Shown here: positions 1 through 8,523 of the stretch, one piece after another
Layout of the letters: the number at the start of each line of letters is the position of its first letter
Numbering within the stretch: the stretch's first letter is position 1
Origin: Aliivibrio sp. EL58
GTDB lineage: Bacteria > Pseudomonadota > Gammaproteobacteria > Enterobacterales > Vibrionaceae
Direction of reading: 5' to 3'
Assembly (NCBI RefSeq): GCF_900312675.1
Contig: NZ_OMPC01000001.1
Span: forward strand, 603,633 to 667,632
DNA length: 64,000 nucleotides
Translations under genes and position numbers: made by a program
Notes under the pieces: model-generated
What the model was told of the DNA's origin: nothing
The model's input: only the letters and a program-made list of their open reading frames with translations
The model's database searches: none

Positions 1-124
1 CAGCCGCTTGGGCTACGACATCATCTTTCATTGTTGCTGTTAACCAACCAAGATCAGTGTTTACTTTGGTTTTTTTACAGTTAAAACAAGGCAGTTTGTG
101 AAAGTAATATTGAAAGTTAGTCAT
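1..124 (-). CDS. Partial small hypothetical protein with a CxxC motif
   Basis: Only the first 41 codons are inside the window; the C-terminus lies beyond position 1. Reading leftward from an ATG at 124-122, the peptide begins MTNFQYYFHKLPCFNCKKTK, with a Cys-Phe-Asn-Cys pair followed by lysines. A CxxC pair near the N-terminus could bind zinc or be a redox pair, but the fragment is too short to assign a family. The frame stays open to the window edge. The gene is transcribed away from everything else in this part of the window. Confidence 0.5.
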   Translation of the reverse strand, partial: MTNFQYYFHKLPCFNCKKTKVNTDLGWLTATMKDDVVAQAA

Positions 125-375
125 AGGTAATTTCTCTTTGAGTGTTGTATAGCAAGATTATGCGTATTTTTGAGGAAAATACTATCTTAAATTAGGTTAT
201 TACCACGAAACTAATTTTCTGCGGATCAAAGATAAGTAGGTGAGCCTTTAGGGCGTTAATCTAAAGATGCCGATATTTTACTATGACACTCATGCCCTGT
301 TCGGCTTCATATACCTACGCCATGCTCAGGAATAAAAAGCTTGCTGAGCTATAAACAATTTGTTACATATAAAAT

Positions 376-441
376 ATGAATCGAAATTATGTAATCGCAT
401 TTAACGCAACTACCACCACCACGATAGATCTCGGGGGGTAG
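376..441 (+). other. Candidate 21-codon leader peptide ORF rich in threonine
   Basis: An ATG at 376 opens a 21-codon frame ending in TAG at 439-441 and encoding MNRNYVIAFNATTTTIDLGG. Four consecutive Thr codons (409-420 ACT, ACC, ACC, ACC) and a fifth at 421 run into a hairpin. The layout, with a short ORF, a run of one amino acid and then terminators, resembles an attenuator leader. There is no recognisable ribosome-binding site, however, and the downstream gene is not a threonine biosynthesis gene. The resemblance may be fortuitous. Confidence 0.2.
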
Positions 442-447
442 TTTTTT
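408..447 (+). terminator. Terminator-like hairpin 1 of a tandem pair
   Basis: The stem AACTACC (408-414) pairs with GGTAGTT (437-443) and runs straight into a T tract at 442-447. Additional C/G-rich positions inside the loop could lengthen the stem. Confidence 0.5.
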
Positions 448-454
448 GCGTCTT

Positions 455-492
455 AAAAAACCCTCTGAGCGAAACCGCCAGAGGGTTTTTTT
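455..492 (+). terminator. Strong rho-independent terminator 2 of a tandem pair
   Basis: A perfect 13-bp stem, AAAAAACCCTCTG (455-467) with CAGAGGGTTTTTT (479-491), has an 11-nt loop and a T tract to 492. It would also work on the opposite strand because of its A-rich left side. It lies 61 nt upstream of the ABM-like gene, so transcription of that gene must start after it or read through it. Confidence 0.8.
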
Positions 493-553
493 ATACCTGA
501 AATTTTACATTTTTGAGTTATTCAAAATAGAGCGATCTTTACTAGGAGTAGAT

Positions 554-1468
554 ATGAAATTAGCAAAGAATGAAAAAATAGATAATGTAGGTTTGCAGTT
601 ATCTGGTGAAGCAAAGGCATTTGAAGGGGCAACAGAAATAACACCAGTCATCATTTATGGAAAGCGTCGCATCAAGAGTGACATGTTAGAAGAATTTAAG
701 ATCCAGTATCAAGAGTTTTCCAAGTCTATCTATGAGGCCAATCCAGATATTAAGGCTATATTTGCATTTCCAGACAAAGAAGATCCATTTGTTTACTGGC
801 ATGTTATCTGGGTTAAGAATGCAAATTCTTTCGAGAACTATTGGAATCGTCCAACTGAGAGTGAACCGTTATGGGCTACCTATAAAAGTACATCTGAAGA
901 CCCAGATACCCTGACTGTATATGGAGGTTGGGACAAGGGTGCACTTGCTGAAACTCAGGATATTCCATCTGTACGCTACGATTTTAAGAAAAGTATGGCT
1001 GGTTTTATTAAGACTGATGGCGGAGGAGAAGAGGGCCCTGCATTATTTGGATTTACTATGCGATATGTTAAACCTGACCAGATGAAAGCGTTAGGGGCTT
1101 CTTTTCAAACAGTCTGTAATTTATGGTATGAAAAAATTCCTGGGATTCTGATGGCTGCGGTATTTCCTGATGAAAAGACTCCGAATTTAGTCCATGATTT
1201 AAGGATTTTTGCAAACCATAGCGCATTTTTGGCGCATGTAGATAAATCAGATCAAGAGTTAACAGAGGCAATGGGGATATGGTTCGAAAACTACGACACA
1301 AGCATTCCATTCTCTGGTCAGCTTTATGCCGCTAACACAAAAGATGATGCATTGCATACAAGCTCAATCAAATCCAGTTCAACACCGCGAGCCCAGTTAG
1401 AAACATTCCATTTTGGGGAGCCTGATATGTTGGGTGTGATGCCTAACATGACGAGAAATGACTTGTAA
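554..1468 (+). CDS. Protein with two tandem ABM-like (dimeric alpha/beta barrel) domains
   Basis: A cytoplasmic 304-residue protein. I chose the ATG at 554 because AGGAG lies just upstream (544-548); the longer open frame from 446 would run through a transcription terminator. Two related segments, roughly residues 30-105 (starting [10 protein letters not shown]) and 160-240 (starting [10 protein letters not shown]), each look like the beta-strand/helix pattern of antibiotic-biosynthesis-monooxygenase-type barrels. A tandem copy could form an intramolecular barrel dimer. There is no signal peptide or membrane segment. The substrate is unknown: such domains serve as small monooxygenases, heme-degrading enzymes or stress proteins. 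The family call is by fold pattern only. Confidence 0.6.
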   Translation: MKLAKNEKIDNVGLQLSGEAKAFEGATEITPVIIYGKRRIKSDMLEEFKIQYQEFSKSIYEANPDIKAIFAFPDKEDPFVYWHVIWVKNANSFENYWNRPTESEPLWATYKSTSEDPDTLTVYGGWDKGALAETQDIPSVRYDFKKSMAGFIKTDGGGEEGPALFGFTMRYVKPDQMKALGASFQTVCNLWYEKIPGILMAAVFPDEKTPNLVHDLRIFANHSAFLAHVDKSDQELTEAMGIWFENYDTSIPFSGQLYAANTKDDALHTSSIKSSSTPRAQLETFHFGEPDMLGVMPNMTRNDL

Positions 1469-1654
1469 ACAGTCAATTCTAGTAATTAGAAATGCAGTGC
1501 TATTATGCTTTAGGCGCTTTACCGCGCCTCTCAACCGTCAGTAATCAGAGTAAGTACTGTATTCTAATTGTGGTTTTCCACTGAGTATTTACGTCAACAA
1601 AAAAGGGGGCAATCGCAAATCAGCTACTACCCCAGAGCTTAGATAGTATTAACC

Positions 1655-2860
1655 CTAAACCTCTCCAGCCACCGCACATTGGCCTTCAATTACTACCTTC
1701 TGTTTCTTCTCTAGCATCTCAAACACAATCAACAACACAGCAGCTATAACGGCACCAACAAAGCATAAATACAGTGCGCTGTAGTAGTTGTATAACTCAC
1801 CCACAATACCCACCATCACGCTTGATACCAAGACACTGATGTTCAGCATGTTTGAGAACAGGGTAGAGGCCGTGCCTAATCGGTCTTTCATCATATCTTG
1901 CAGTGCGACCATTCCTAACGTTGCACACACACCAATGAAAAATCCATTAAGTATTTGAGCAATCAGCATACCTGTAAAACTGGTGGCTGATAGCATAACA
2001 AGAAAGAACATGGCACCAGATATTACACCAAGCGTCATTACTCTGGTTGTGCCTAGTTTTTCAGCCATTTTACCTGCTCCAAGCATCACTGGGATCTCGC
2101 AAGCTGCCGCCATACCAAACATTAAGCCTAACCAACTGACATCGACTTGCAGCTCTTGTGAAAGATACAGAGGCATACTGGTGATGTATAAATTGTTGGC
2201 AGAAAACGCACATACAATGATGAAACAATAGAGAATCACCATACGACCTAGTGGTTTATGCTCAACAATGGTTGCAGTTCGTTCTTCTTTTGTCACCACG
2301 TTATCAGGAATCAACTTAGCGATGATGAGTATTGCGATAGAGACCGTAATCGCAGAGACCGCAAACGCTGCACTAAAGCCAAATTGTGCTTTAAGCATGA
2401 ACGCCGCAGGTGGACCAAATACCCATGCAATGGCAAGGCCTGCACGCATCTTGGCTAAAAAACTGGTGCTGTTAGCGACGTGTCTGTCACCATATTCTCG
2501 GCCTAGAGCAAACAGTTGACCAAAAGAAGCGCCACTGACACTACCAAACACTACGGCCATGGTAATTGCTAACCAATAATCACGAATAACGGTAAAACTG
2601 GCGACCAAAATTAAGTAACTTGCTAAAGAGACAATCAAAATGGTTTTACGGTTCCAATGCATGTCTGAGCGTTTGGCAATAAACTGAGATACGATCACAG
2701 AGCTGCTGACAGCGAGCGTCATATACAGGCTTAACATCATTGGTGATGCGCCCAACTCCTCTACAATAAATAAACTTGATAGTGGGTAAAAAAACGCACT
2801 ACAAAGCCCAGTAATAAAGGCGATAAAAATAAACAAAAATGTCTTCTTGTTTTGCGGCAT
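1655..2860 (-). CDS. SET-family sugar efflux MFS transporter
   Basis: A 401-residue, 12-helix major facilitator protein of the inner membrane. Segments such as QLFALGREY and RAGLAIAWVFGPPAAFML closely match my recollection of E. coli SetA/SetB sugar efflux transporters, which export lactose, glucose analogues and other sugars. The length is typical for the family. It is transcribed divergently from an AraC-family regulator at 3066 across a 205-bp gap, the classic arrangement for local control. The exact sugar cannot be read from the sequence. Other MFS exporters are the main alternative. Confidence 0.8.
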   Translation of the reverse strand: MPQNKKTFLFIFIAFITGLCSAFFYPLSSLFIVEELGASPMMLSLYMTLAVSSSVIVSQFIAKRSDMHWNRKTILIVSLASYLILVASFTVIRDYWLAITMAVVFGSVSGASFGQLFALGREYGDRHVANSTSFLAKMRAGLAIAWVFGPPAAFMLKAQFGFSAAFAVSAITVSIAILIIAKLIPDNVVTKEERTATIVEHKPLGRMVILYCFIIVCAFSANNLYITSMPLYLSQELQVDVSWLGLMFGMAAACEIPVMLGAGKMAEKLGTTRVMTLGVISGAMFFLVMLSATSFTGMLIAQILNGFFIGVCATLGMVALQDMMKDRLGTASTLFSNMLNISVLVSSVMVGIVGELYNYYSALYLCFVGAVIAAVLLIVFEMLEKKQKVVIEGQCAVAGEV

Positions 2861-3065
2861 AGTGAAGCTCCAGTGTACGAAATAGAAAGTGGCTGAACCG
2901 TTTTATTTAGGCGTAGTCTACTCAATGATAGGGAAGGTGAGTGATGTTATTCGAGCTACCTCTAATACTATTCAGTCATTTTGTTATCTTTCTTTGACAG
3001 GTGACGCTTACACGATTAGCCTGAGAGTGACATATTTAGAGCGGTATTAACCGTTAAGGCCAAGA

Positions 3066-3953
3066 ATGAAACCATTTAAAGAACACGTGCAAAATGTGCC
3101 TAGTTTTGATTGGATAGTAAGAGAATTTCATTGTCGTGTAGAAGACAATGAGTTTGCGTGTTCTTGGCATTATCATTCTGAATATGAATTGGTGTTGTAT
3201 CTAGACCCTGATGAGGCATTTCAAGGCAGTTATTTTGCAGGGGATGCGATTGGCGATATCCATCATAATTCTCTGCTTCTTTATGGGCCGGGTTTGCCTC
3301 ATATGGTGGCAGGACGAAGCGTAAAATTAGAGCAGTCGAAGCATCACACCTTAATTATTTGGTTTGCTCATCATTGGGTTGAGCGCTTAATGGTACTGAT
3401 CCCTGAAGCAAGAAATCTAAAGCGGTTATTAGATAATTCTGCTTATGGCCTATCGTTTAGCCCAGAAACCGCACATAAGATGTCAGAATTATTAAAACAA
3501 GCTAATACGTTAGATCGTCATTTGCAGGCGATAAAAGTGATTGAAATATTAGTCAGTCTTTCTGATGATACGAAAGCCAAAAAACTATCAACCACACCTT
3601 ATCGAATTAAGCCGCTTTCTGATGATTCAGAATTAAATCATCGAATTGAGCGAGCAACTCGTTATATAGAAACATATTATGGTGATGCAATTAAGATCTC
3701 TGATTTATGTAAGCGACTTCATATGAGTGAAAGCTCGGCTTATCGAATGTTTGAGAAGCATTATGGAATGAGTTTTTCTGATCATCTAAAGCAATATCGT
3801 ATTGGTAAGGCATGTGAGCTGTTAGCGAGTACTAACTTTCCTATCGCATTAGTGGCAGAAAAAACGGGATTTAAAAATATATCTAACTTTAATCGCCAGT
3901 TTAAAGAGTTAAAAATGATGACGCCGACTGAGTTTCGACGCCGATTTAATTAG
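3066..3953 (+). CDS. AraC-family transcriptional regulator with N-terminal cupin
   Basis: A 295-residue regulator. The N-terminal ~160 residues look like a cupin-type sensing domain (WHYHSEYELVLYLDPDE). The C-terminal ~100 residues hold the paired helix-turn-helix of AraC/XylS proteins, including IKISDLCKRLHMSESSAYRMF and the conserved FKNISNFNRQFK followed by PTEFRRRF. It faces the SET-type transporter gene and probably controls it, perhaps in response to a sugar. There is no membrane segment. No operator was identified in the shared 205-bp region. Confidence 0.9.
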   Translation: MKPFKEHVQNVPSFDWIVREFHCRVEDNEFACSWHYHSEYELVLYLDPDEAFQGSYFAGDAIGDIHHNSLLLYGPGLPHMVAGRSVKLEQSKHHTLIIWFAHHWVERLMVLIPEARNLKRLLDNSAYGLSFSPETAHKMSELLKQANTLDRHLQAIKVIEILVSLSDDTKAKKLSTTPYRIKPLSDDSELNHRIERATRYIETYYGDAIKISDLCKRLHMSESSAYRMFEKHYGMSFSDHLKQYRIGKACELLASTNFPIALVAEKTGFKNISNFNRQFKELKMMTPTEFRRRFN

Positions 3954-4027
3954 ATAAGAACGTTGGGCGCAATAGGTAAACGGCGCATCTTGATTATCTT
4001 CAGCATGATTAAATTAAGATTATAAAA

Positions 4028-4050
4028 AAGGCCGCAAGTAGCGACCTTTG
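4028..4050 (-). terminator. Terminator of the carbonic anhydrase gene
   Basis: Read leftward, the stem AAGGTCGC (4048-4041) pairs with GCGGCCTT (4035-4028), with one G-U pair and a 5-nt loop. It is followed by T residues, 20 nt past the stop of the gene ending at 4068. Confidence 0.7.
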
Positions 4051-4067
4051 AATAGATAGGGTAACAG

Positions 4068-4904
4068 TTAGTGCCCAGAAGAAAGTAGATCTGGATTAGT
4101 CACTAGGTTTCTTACACCATGTGCGTGATCTTCTTTAAAGTCATTTTCTGTTAACCATTCAGCGACAGAACTAATATTAACTTTAGTTACTTGCGGTCTA
4201 ACGCTCCAAGTTACTTGTAAAGGTGATCCTTGCTCATTATAGCTAGGCCCTGTTGTTGAACCTGCATATTGAATTGCTTTCCCTGTATTAGCCGGAATGT
4301 TCACTGCTTGGTAATAACCTGATTTTTTAGCGTATTCAGTTAAATAGTCAAAATTTTGAGCTGAACTATCATTAACTAAAACATACACTTGTGTTTCTAC
4401 ACGTAATTGTGGGTTTCCAATTGAGTCAGATAAACATGCACCAAGTGTTGGACCGGGCTTAACGTTAGCCGTGGTATGAACATAATGTACTTCAATGGTG
4501 TCACCAGATTGTAGTGTGCCATTTTTGTGATTAAATGGTTTTAGCTCTGCTTTACTTAATTTACCATTATACGCATAACCAGTATTGCTGCCCTTTCCAT
4601 CGCCATTGCCAACGTAGGTAGTAAATTCGCCACCTTTATGTTCCGCATTTTTATGGAAATGAATATTACATAAATTCATTTGAGTATATTCTGGTGCTAA
4701 TCCAAATAGACGTTGATTATTGCCAGTTAAGTTATCGATATCTCTAGGAGATTGAGGACCAAATCCTTTTCCATCAGTATTCTTTGATAGAGCCGCTTTC
4801 TGTTCAGTAATGACATTATCATTAACTGCTTTATTAGTGTCTGTAAAGGCTGCGGCAGTAGTGCTCATAAAAACAAGTGAAGTAACCAGTAGTTTTGCTT
4901 TCAT
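4068..4904 (-). CDS. Secreted delta-type (CDCA-like) carbonic anhydrase
   Basis: A 278-residue exported protein. Residues 1-20 form a signal peptide ending ...TTAAAF. The core motif NLCNIHFHKNAEHKGGEF (C79, H82, H84, H89) matches the metal-binding signature I associate with the delta/cadmium-type carbonic anhydrase-like family (Pfam CA_like). Further histidines at H140 and H143 and cysteines C79 and C157 could complete the metal site or a disulfide. The expected role is interconversion of CO2 and bicarbonate in the periplasm. It is divergent from a LysR gene at 5160, and two inverted repeats lie upstream. Which histidines bind the metal is inferred, not proven here. Confidence 0.8.
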   Translation of the reverse strand: MKAKLLVTSLVFMSTTAAAFTDTNKAVNDNVITEQKAALSKNTDGKGFGPQSPRDIDNLTGNNQRLFGLAPEYTQMNLCNIHFHKNAEHKGGEFTTYVGNGDGKGSNTGYAYNGKLSKAELKPFNHKNGTLQSGDTIEVHYVHTTANVKPGPTLGACLSDSIGNPQLRVETQVYVLVNDSSAQNFDYLTEYAKKSGYYQAVNIPANTGKAIQYAGSTTGPSYNEQGSPLQVTWSVRPQVTKVNISSVAEWLTENDFKEDHAHGVRNLVTNPDLLSSGH

Positions 4905-4922
4905 AAAATAGATACCTTATCG

Positions 4923-4936
4923 TGATAACATTATCA
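4923..4936. promoter_or_regulatory. Perfect palindrome upstream of the carbonic anhydrase gene
   Basis: TGATAACATTATCA is TGATAA and TTATCA around a 2-nt centre, 19 bp before the start codon. It is an operator or promoter-overlapping element by shape; the binding protein is unknown. Confidence 0.4.
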
Positions 4937-4979
4937 AAATAAATTTACATAAGAATTAGATATTATAAAACGAAAAGAA

Positions 4980-5006
4980 TGTAACATTAGTGTACGCAAT
5001 GTTACA
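4980..5006. promoter_or_regulatory. Inverted repeat between carbonic anhydrase and LysR genes
   Basis: TGTAACATT (4980-4988) and AATGTTACA (4998-5006) form a perfect 9-bp dyad with a 9-nt spacer, in the size range of a LysR-family or other dimeric regulator site. It sits 76 bp before the carbonic anhydrase start codon and about 150 bp before the divergent LysR gene. Confidence 0.5.
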
Positions 5007-5159
5007 GATGTAAGTGATTTGATGATTGCCTCTTATTTGCAAATATATTTCTATATAAAATACATACTTTGTTGTAAATAGTTCATTATTTTATAAAAAA
5101 TACCAATGCTAATAGAGTGCTTATGTCGATTAAATCGAGATATCGAGTAGGGAAGCGAA

Positions 5160-5999
5160 ATGAATTTAAACTTTATCAAACATTTTTTAGCGGTGTATGA
5201 CTTTGGTAGCGTGACAAAAGCCGCTGATCATTTGAATATTACCCAGCCTTCAATGAGCAGTGCGATTAAAAAATTTGAAGAGAGTTACGGGCAGCCGCTA
5301 TTTTTAAAAGTAGGGCGATCTCTTGAGCCAACCGATGCGGCTCATTCACTGGCCTATCAAGTGCGTCCGATAATGGAGCAACTTGTGGTGGCGTTGGAAT
5401 CTCCACGTCGTTTGATAATCAGCGCGCCAGAAATCGTATTGCAATCTTTGCCTGATATGGCCGATGCTTTGCTGACAGAAAGCCCTGCCGTTGAGTACCA
5501 AATGCTTGATAAAATTCGCTCAGGTGAAGTTGATATTTTGATTGATGATATTACCGTGACTGACTACACCTTTGTGAGTGAGAGTTTAGGTAAATTGGAT
5601 ATCGCTTTTGCGTGTCGATGCGATCACCCAAGCATTACGGGTAATTCATTAAGTTTAGAGCAATTTAACCAAGCTGAGCATGTCATGCTTAAATTGAAAA
5701 ACGAGAACATGGGCGCATTTGAAACCCGTCCTGATGAGATATTTGAGCGCAATATCGTTCGTGAAGTGAGTGGGCCATCTAATTTATTGTTAAGTGTTAG
5801 ACACACGGATGCGATCTGCATTGTGGCTGAAAGTATGTTTGGTTTAGCCAAAGAGCTCGGCCTAAAAGTATTGGAGTCACCTTTTCCACTTCAACCGTAT
5901 GAAATTAAGCTCATTTACCATCGCCGTAATATAAGCAATAAAACACATCAATATGTACGTGAGCAGATTAAAGCTAGACTAAGGGAACTGCATCAATAA
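5160..5999 (+). CDS. LysR-family transcriptional regulator
   Basis: A 279-residue LysR-type regulator. The N-terminal winged helix-turn-helix (residues 1-60) is clear in FLAVYDFGSVTKAADHLNIT followed by QPSMSSAIKKFE. The rest is a periplasmic-binding-protein-like effector domain. The start ATG at 5160 follows GGGAAG. It is divergent from the delta carbonic anhydrase gene, with an inverted repeat between them, so it may control that gene; its effector is unknown. It is slightly shorter than the usual ~300 residues. Confidence 0.9.
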   Translation: MNLNFIKHFLAVYDFGSVTKAADHLNITQPSMSSAIKKFEESYGQPLFLKVGRSLEPTDAAHSLAYQVRPIMEQLVVALESPRRLIISAPEIVLQSLPDMADALLTESPAVEYQMLDKIRSGEVDILIDDITVTDYTFVSESLGKLDIAFACRCDHPSITGNSLSLEQFNQAEHVMLKLKNENMGAFETRPDEIFERNIVREVSGPSNLLLSVRHTDAICIVAESMFGLAKELGLKVLESPFPLQPYEIKLIYHRRNISNKTHQYVREQIKARLRELHQ

Positions 6000-6321
6000 A
6001 TGCATAGATAAAAACTATGTATCGAATAGTCAGTGACCGATAGTTTCTCGTTATCAAGCATCATAGTATTACCTGATTAGAGTCTAATTCATTAATCTTT
6101 AATGAAAAATTAGATTTATTTGAATGATAGGTAAACCGGAGTTATTTGATGAAATTTGATAAAGATGTTGTTATTCCTCGTACACTGATTGCCGCTATTG
6201 TTGCTGTTTTAGTTATTGCTCCTAATGTGTAGCTGAGCGAGATATAAATACACTGCCAGCGGTACAAGTATCAGTTAGTGAGCTAACGAACTCCTCTACT
6301 TGACCGCTAAATCCCCCTAAT
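6000..6321. other. Region between two LysR genes holding one small ORF
   Basis: This 322-bp stretch separates the rightward LysR gene from the stop of a leftward LysR gene. Apart from the 27-codon ORF at 6149 I see no gene. No clear terminator hairpin with a T tract was found. Confidence 0.5.
6149..6232 (+). CDS. Small 27-residue hydrophobic peptide
   Basis: The ATG at 6149 is preceded by CCGGAG at a plausible ribosome-binding distance (6137-6142). The peptide starts MKFDKDVVIPRT and then has a hydrophobic stretch LIAAIVAVLVIA before ending at TAG (6230-6232). A charged N-terminus followed by about 14 apolar residues suggests a single-pass small membrane protein. No family was recognised. 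It could also be a chance ORF or the remnant of a larger membrane protein gene. Confidence 0.4.
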   Translation: MKFDKDVVIPRTLIAAIVAVLVIAPNV

Positions 6322-7290
6322 CTACTGCTTAATCTTCTTTTCTGATTTATCTTGAAAACCTTTCTTTATTGACTCACTGATCATCAGTTTTAACCAGCGA
6401 TGAGGTGAGCTAGTTAATGTTCTTCTGTGTTCAATTAAGTAAATATCAACAATATATGGTTTGCTATCAAACGCTTTAATTACTTTAAAACTTGAATCTA
6501 AAATTGAATCTTTTTCTAATAAATGCCCACCAATAATAAGGCGATCGGTGCCTTTAATCGATTCTATTAGGGTTGATAACTGCCCTGATTTAAGTGCAAT
6601 ATTTCTGTATTTCCCTTGTTTTCTTAGCTCTATATCTATGGGATTAAGGTACTCACCTTCCGATCGAATATCGAATGATAAATCCACAAATGAGTATTCA
6701 AGGCAATCATCTATAGTGATGTTTTCTTTTTGCAATAAAGGATGATCTGAAGCGCCATAAATAACAGGGTAGGTATAACCGATCTTCTCTGAGTGATATT
6801 CATCGTTAACGATCGTCTCTTTGATATGTATAGAGAAATCAACGTGACTCTCTTTTAGTAACAAAATAGGGTCAATGGCAGAGGGGTACTCTTCAAGAGT
6901 TACTTTTGGTGCTGCCTCATAAATTGCTTTGGCTAATGGGGCAGTAAGCAGTTTACTCATGAGTGGTGGTGTTGATATGCGAAAGGCTTTTTCACACGAC
7001 TCAGCAGAAAAAGCGGAGTTGTTCACTAAATTATCAATCGAAAATAAAATAGCATCAAGCTGCTCCTCTAACTCTAATGTTTTAGCGGTAGGTTGTAAGC
7101 CGTTTGATTCACGATAAAACAGAGGATCATCAAATAGCTCTCTAAGACGGCCTAAAACTCGACTCATTGCAGGCTGAGAAAGAAATAGCTTCTCTGCTGC
7201 TCGCGATACGTTTTTTTCTTTAATTAATACACTAAGCGAGACGAGTAAGTTGAGATCAATTCGAGAAAGCGTTTGTTCAAGTGTTTTCAT
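6322..7290 (-). CDS. LysR-family transcriptional regulator
   Basis: A 322-residue LysR-type regulator. I start it at the ATG at 7290 (MKTLEQTLSRIDLNLLVSL) because GAGGG precedes it; the frame extends 9 codons further upstream without a better site. The N-terminal helix-turn-helix includes VSRAAEKLFLSQPAMSRVLG. The remainder is the usual effector-binding domain. The RIDLNLL start and YRESNGLQPTAKT resemble the NodD/LeuO-like branch. It is divergent from the DUF1254/DUF1214 gene at 7435 across about 144 bp and probably regulates it. The effector is unknown. Confidence 0.9.
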   Translation of the reverse strand: MKTLEQTLSRIDLNLLVSLSVLIKEKNVSRAAEKLFLSQPAMSRVLGRLRELFDDPLFYRESNGLQPTAKTLELEEQLDAILFSIDNLVNNSAFSAESCEKAFRISTPPLMSKLLTAPLAKAIYEAAPKVTLEEYPSAIDPILLLKESHVDFSIHIKETIVNDEYHSEKIGYTYPVIYGASDHPLLQKENITIDDCLEYSFVDLSFDIRSEGEYLNPIDIELRKQGKYRNIALKSGQLSTLIESIKGTDRLIIGGHLLEKDSILDSSFKVIKAFDSKPYIVDIYLIEHRRTLTSSPHRWLKLMISESIKKGFQDKSEKKIKQ

Positions 7291-7434
7291 TCTTACCCTC
7301 ACGGTATTAATGTTCAATAGAGATATTACACCACAGCATATCAGTTATGTGATCTTATGATTTCTATAAATGTGATTTGCAGTCTATTATTTAATCAATC
7401 CAACAGAATTGAATAACAGCTGAGGAGCTATTAA

Positions 7435-8499
7435 ATGAAACTTTCTCTGATTACGAAAAGTGTTTTACTAGGTGCAATGGTTACGGCAACTTGCGTTTCG
7501 GCTTCTCAACCTACGACAAGTCTAGATGGTTTTTTTACTGCTGATGGAAAAATGGTGACAGCGCAGACGTACCCAACCGATGAAACGGCTCACCAAATTT
7601 TGAAGAATCAAGATCTTGTGGGGGTTAATGAGTTTTTACATAAACGCCAGCTTACCCCAACAGATGCACAGCCTGTGGTTCGTATGAACCGTGATACCTA
7701 TTATTCAATGGCCGTTGTTGATGTATCAAGAGGGGCTACAGTGACAATGCCTGAGCTACCAGAAGGCAAATACATCTCAGTGCAACCGATTACAGAAGAT
7801 CACCATATTCAACCAATGTACTACGGCGGTGGCACATTTAATTTATCGACTCATAGAGGTAAACATCTTTATTTAGTGATCCGTCTTGATGCTACTTTTA
7901 CTGAAAAAGAAGCGGCGATGTATCAAGACCAAATGAAAATTAATGCCAATAGCGCAGAGCTGTTTACTTCTGAAAGTGTAAATCAAGCGTCATTTAAAAA
8001 AGTGGAAGATGAGTTGAAAGCTAAAATGCCAATGATCAATAAACGTGATGGCAGCGCAGCATTAACAGGCATGTTTACTGGTTTTAATGATGAATCGACG
8101 AAATTGTTTACTCAAGAGAAATATGAAGTTGGGGCTGCGATTGGTTGGGGCGGTGCTCAAATGATTGATAATATTTATGAAGTGTCAGGTAACTACCCGA
8201 TAGATACTTGTTATCAAGCAACGTTTGAAGATCCTAAAAATAAAGCGTTTTGGTCTATCACTGTGTACAACAAAGCGGGCTTTATGTTTAATGACGTGGC
8301 GAACGTAAGCTCTAATACGGCGACGGCAAACGAAGATGGAACCTACACGGTAAGTTTTGGTTGTGGTGCAGATGCGCCGAACAATATTGAAACCGCGAAC
8401 GATTCGGGTGTATTTAACTTAGGTATTCGTCATTACCAACCAAGCGATAAAGTTCGAATCGATGGTTACCGTATTTTACCAATGGTGAAAGCGCAGTAA
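7435..8499 (+). CDS. Secreted DUF1254/DUF1214-type protein
   Basis: A 354-residue exported protein. It has an N-terminal signal peptide of about 23 residues ending CVSA-SQ. The central part (RMNRDTYYSMAVVDVSRGATVTMPELPEGKYISVQPITED) is typical of DUF1254. The C-terminal third (FWSITVYNKAGFM, with NLGIRHYQPSDKVRIDGYRI) fits DUF1214. Proteins of this family are periplasmic or secreted with no settled enzymatic function. AGGAG lies before the start. The gene stands alone behind a divergent LysR and is closed by a terminator at 8524-8553, so it is probably a single LysR-controlled unit. Confidence 0.75.
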   Translation: MKLSLITKSVLLGAMVTATCVSASQPTTSLDGFFTADGKMVTAQTYPTDETAHQILKNQDLVGVNEFLHKRQLTPTDAQPVVRMNRDTYYSMAVVDVSRGATVTMPELPEGKYISVQPITEDHHIQPMYYGGGTFNLSTHRGKHLYLVIRLDATFTEKEAAMYQDQMKINANSAELFTSESVNQASFKKVEDELKAKMPMINKRDGSAALTGMFTGFNDESTKLFTQEKYEVGAAIGWGGAQMIDNIYEVSGNYPIDTCYQATFEDPKNKAFWSITVYNKAGFMFNDVANVSSNTATANEDGTYTVSFGCGADAPNNIETANDSGVFNLGIRHYQPSDKVRIDGYRILPMVKAQ

Positions 8500-8523
8500 T
8501 TGAAATAAAGTAAAGAAGTTCGT

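Larger units (their letters stand above)
125..553. other. 429-bp gene-free region with several inverted repeats
   Basis: No convincing protein gene lies here. The stretch holds an inverted repeat CTTTAG/CTAAAG (246-266), a second GCTCAG/CTGAGC (324-349), and two rightward terminator-like hairpins (408-447 and 455-492). The gene on its left runs leftward, so the terminators have no obvious upstream rightward gene. That suggests either a small RNA gene or a long 5' leader of the ABM-like gene at 554. No promoter was confidently recognised. Confidence 0.5.

Noticed and set aside
446-553. Longer open frame upstream of the ABM-like gene (start at 446)
   Set aside because: It runs through the 455-492 terminator and has no ribosome-binding site; ATG 554 has AGGAG.
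1569-1612. Possible terminator of the SET transporter gene (GGGG...CCCCC then T run, leftward)
   Set aside because: The stem is only about four base pairs with a 20-nt loop; too weak to annotate.
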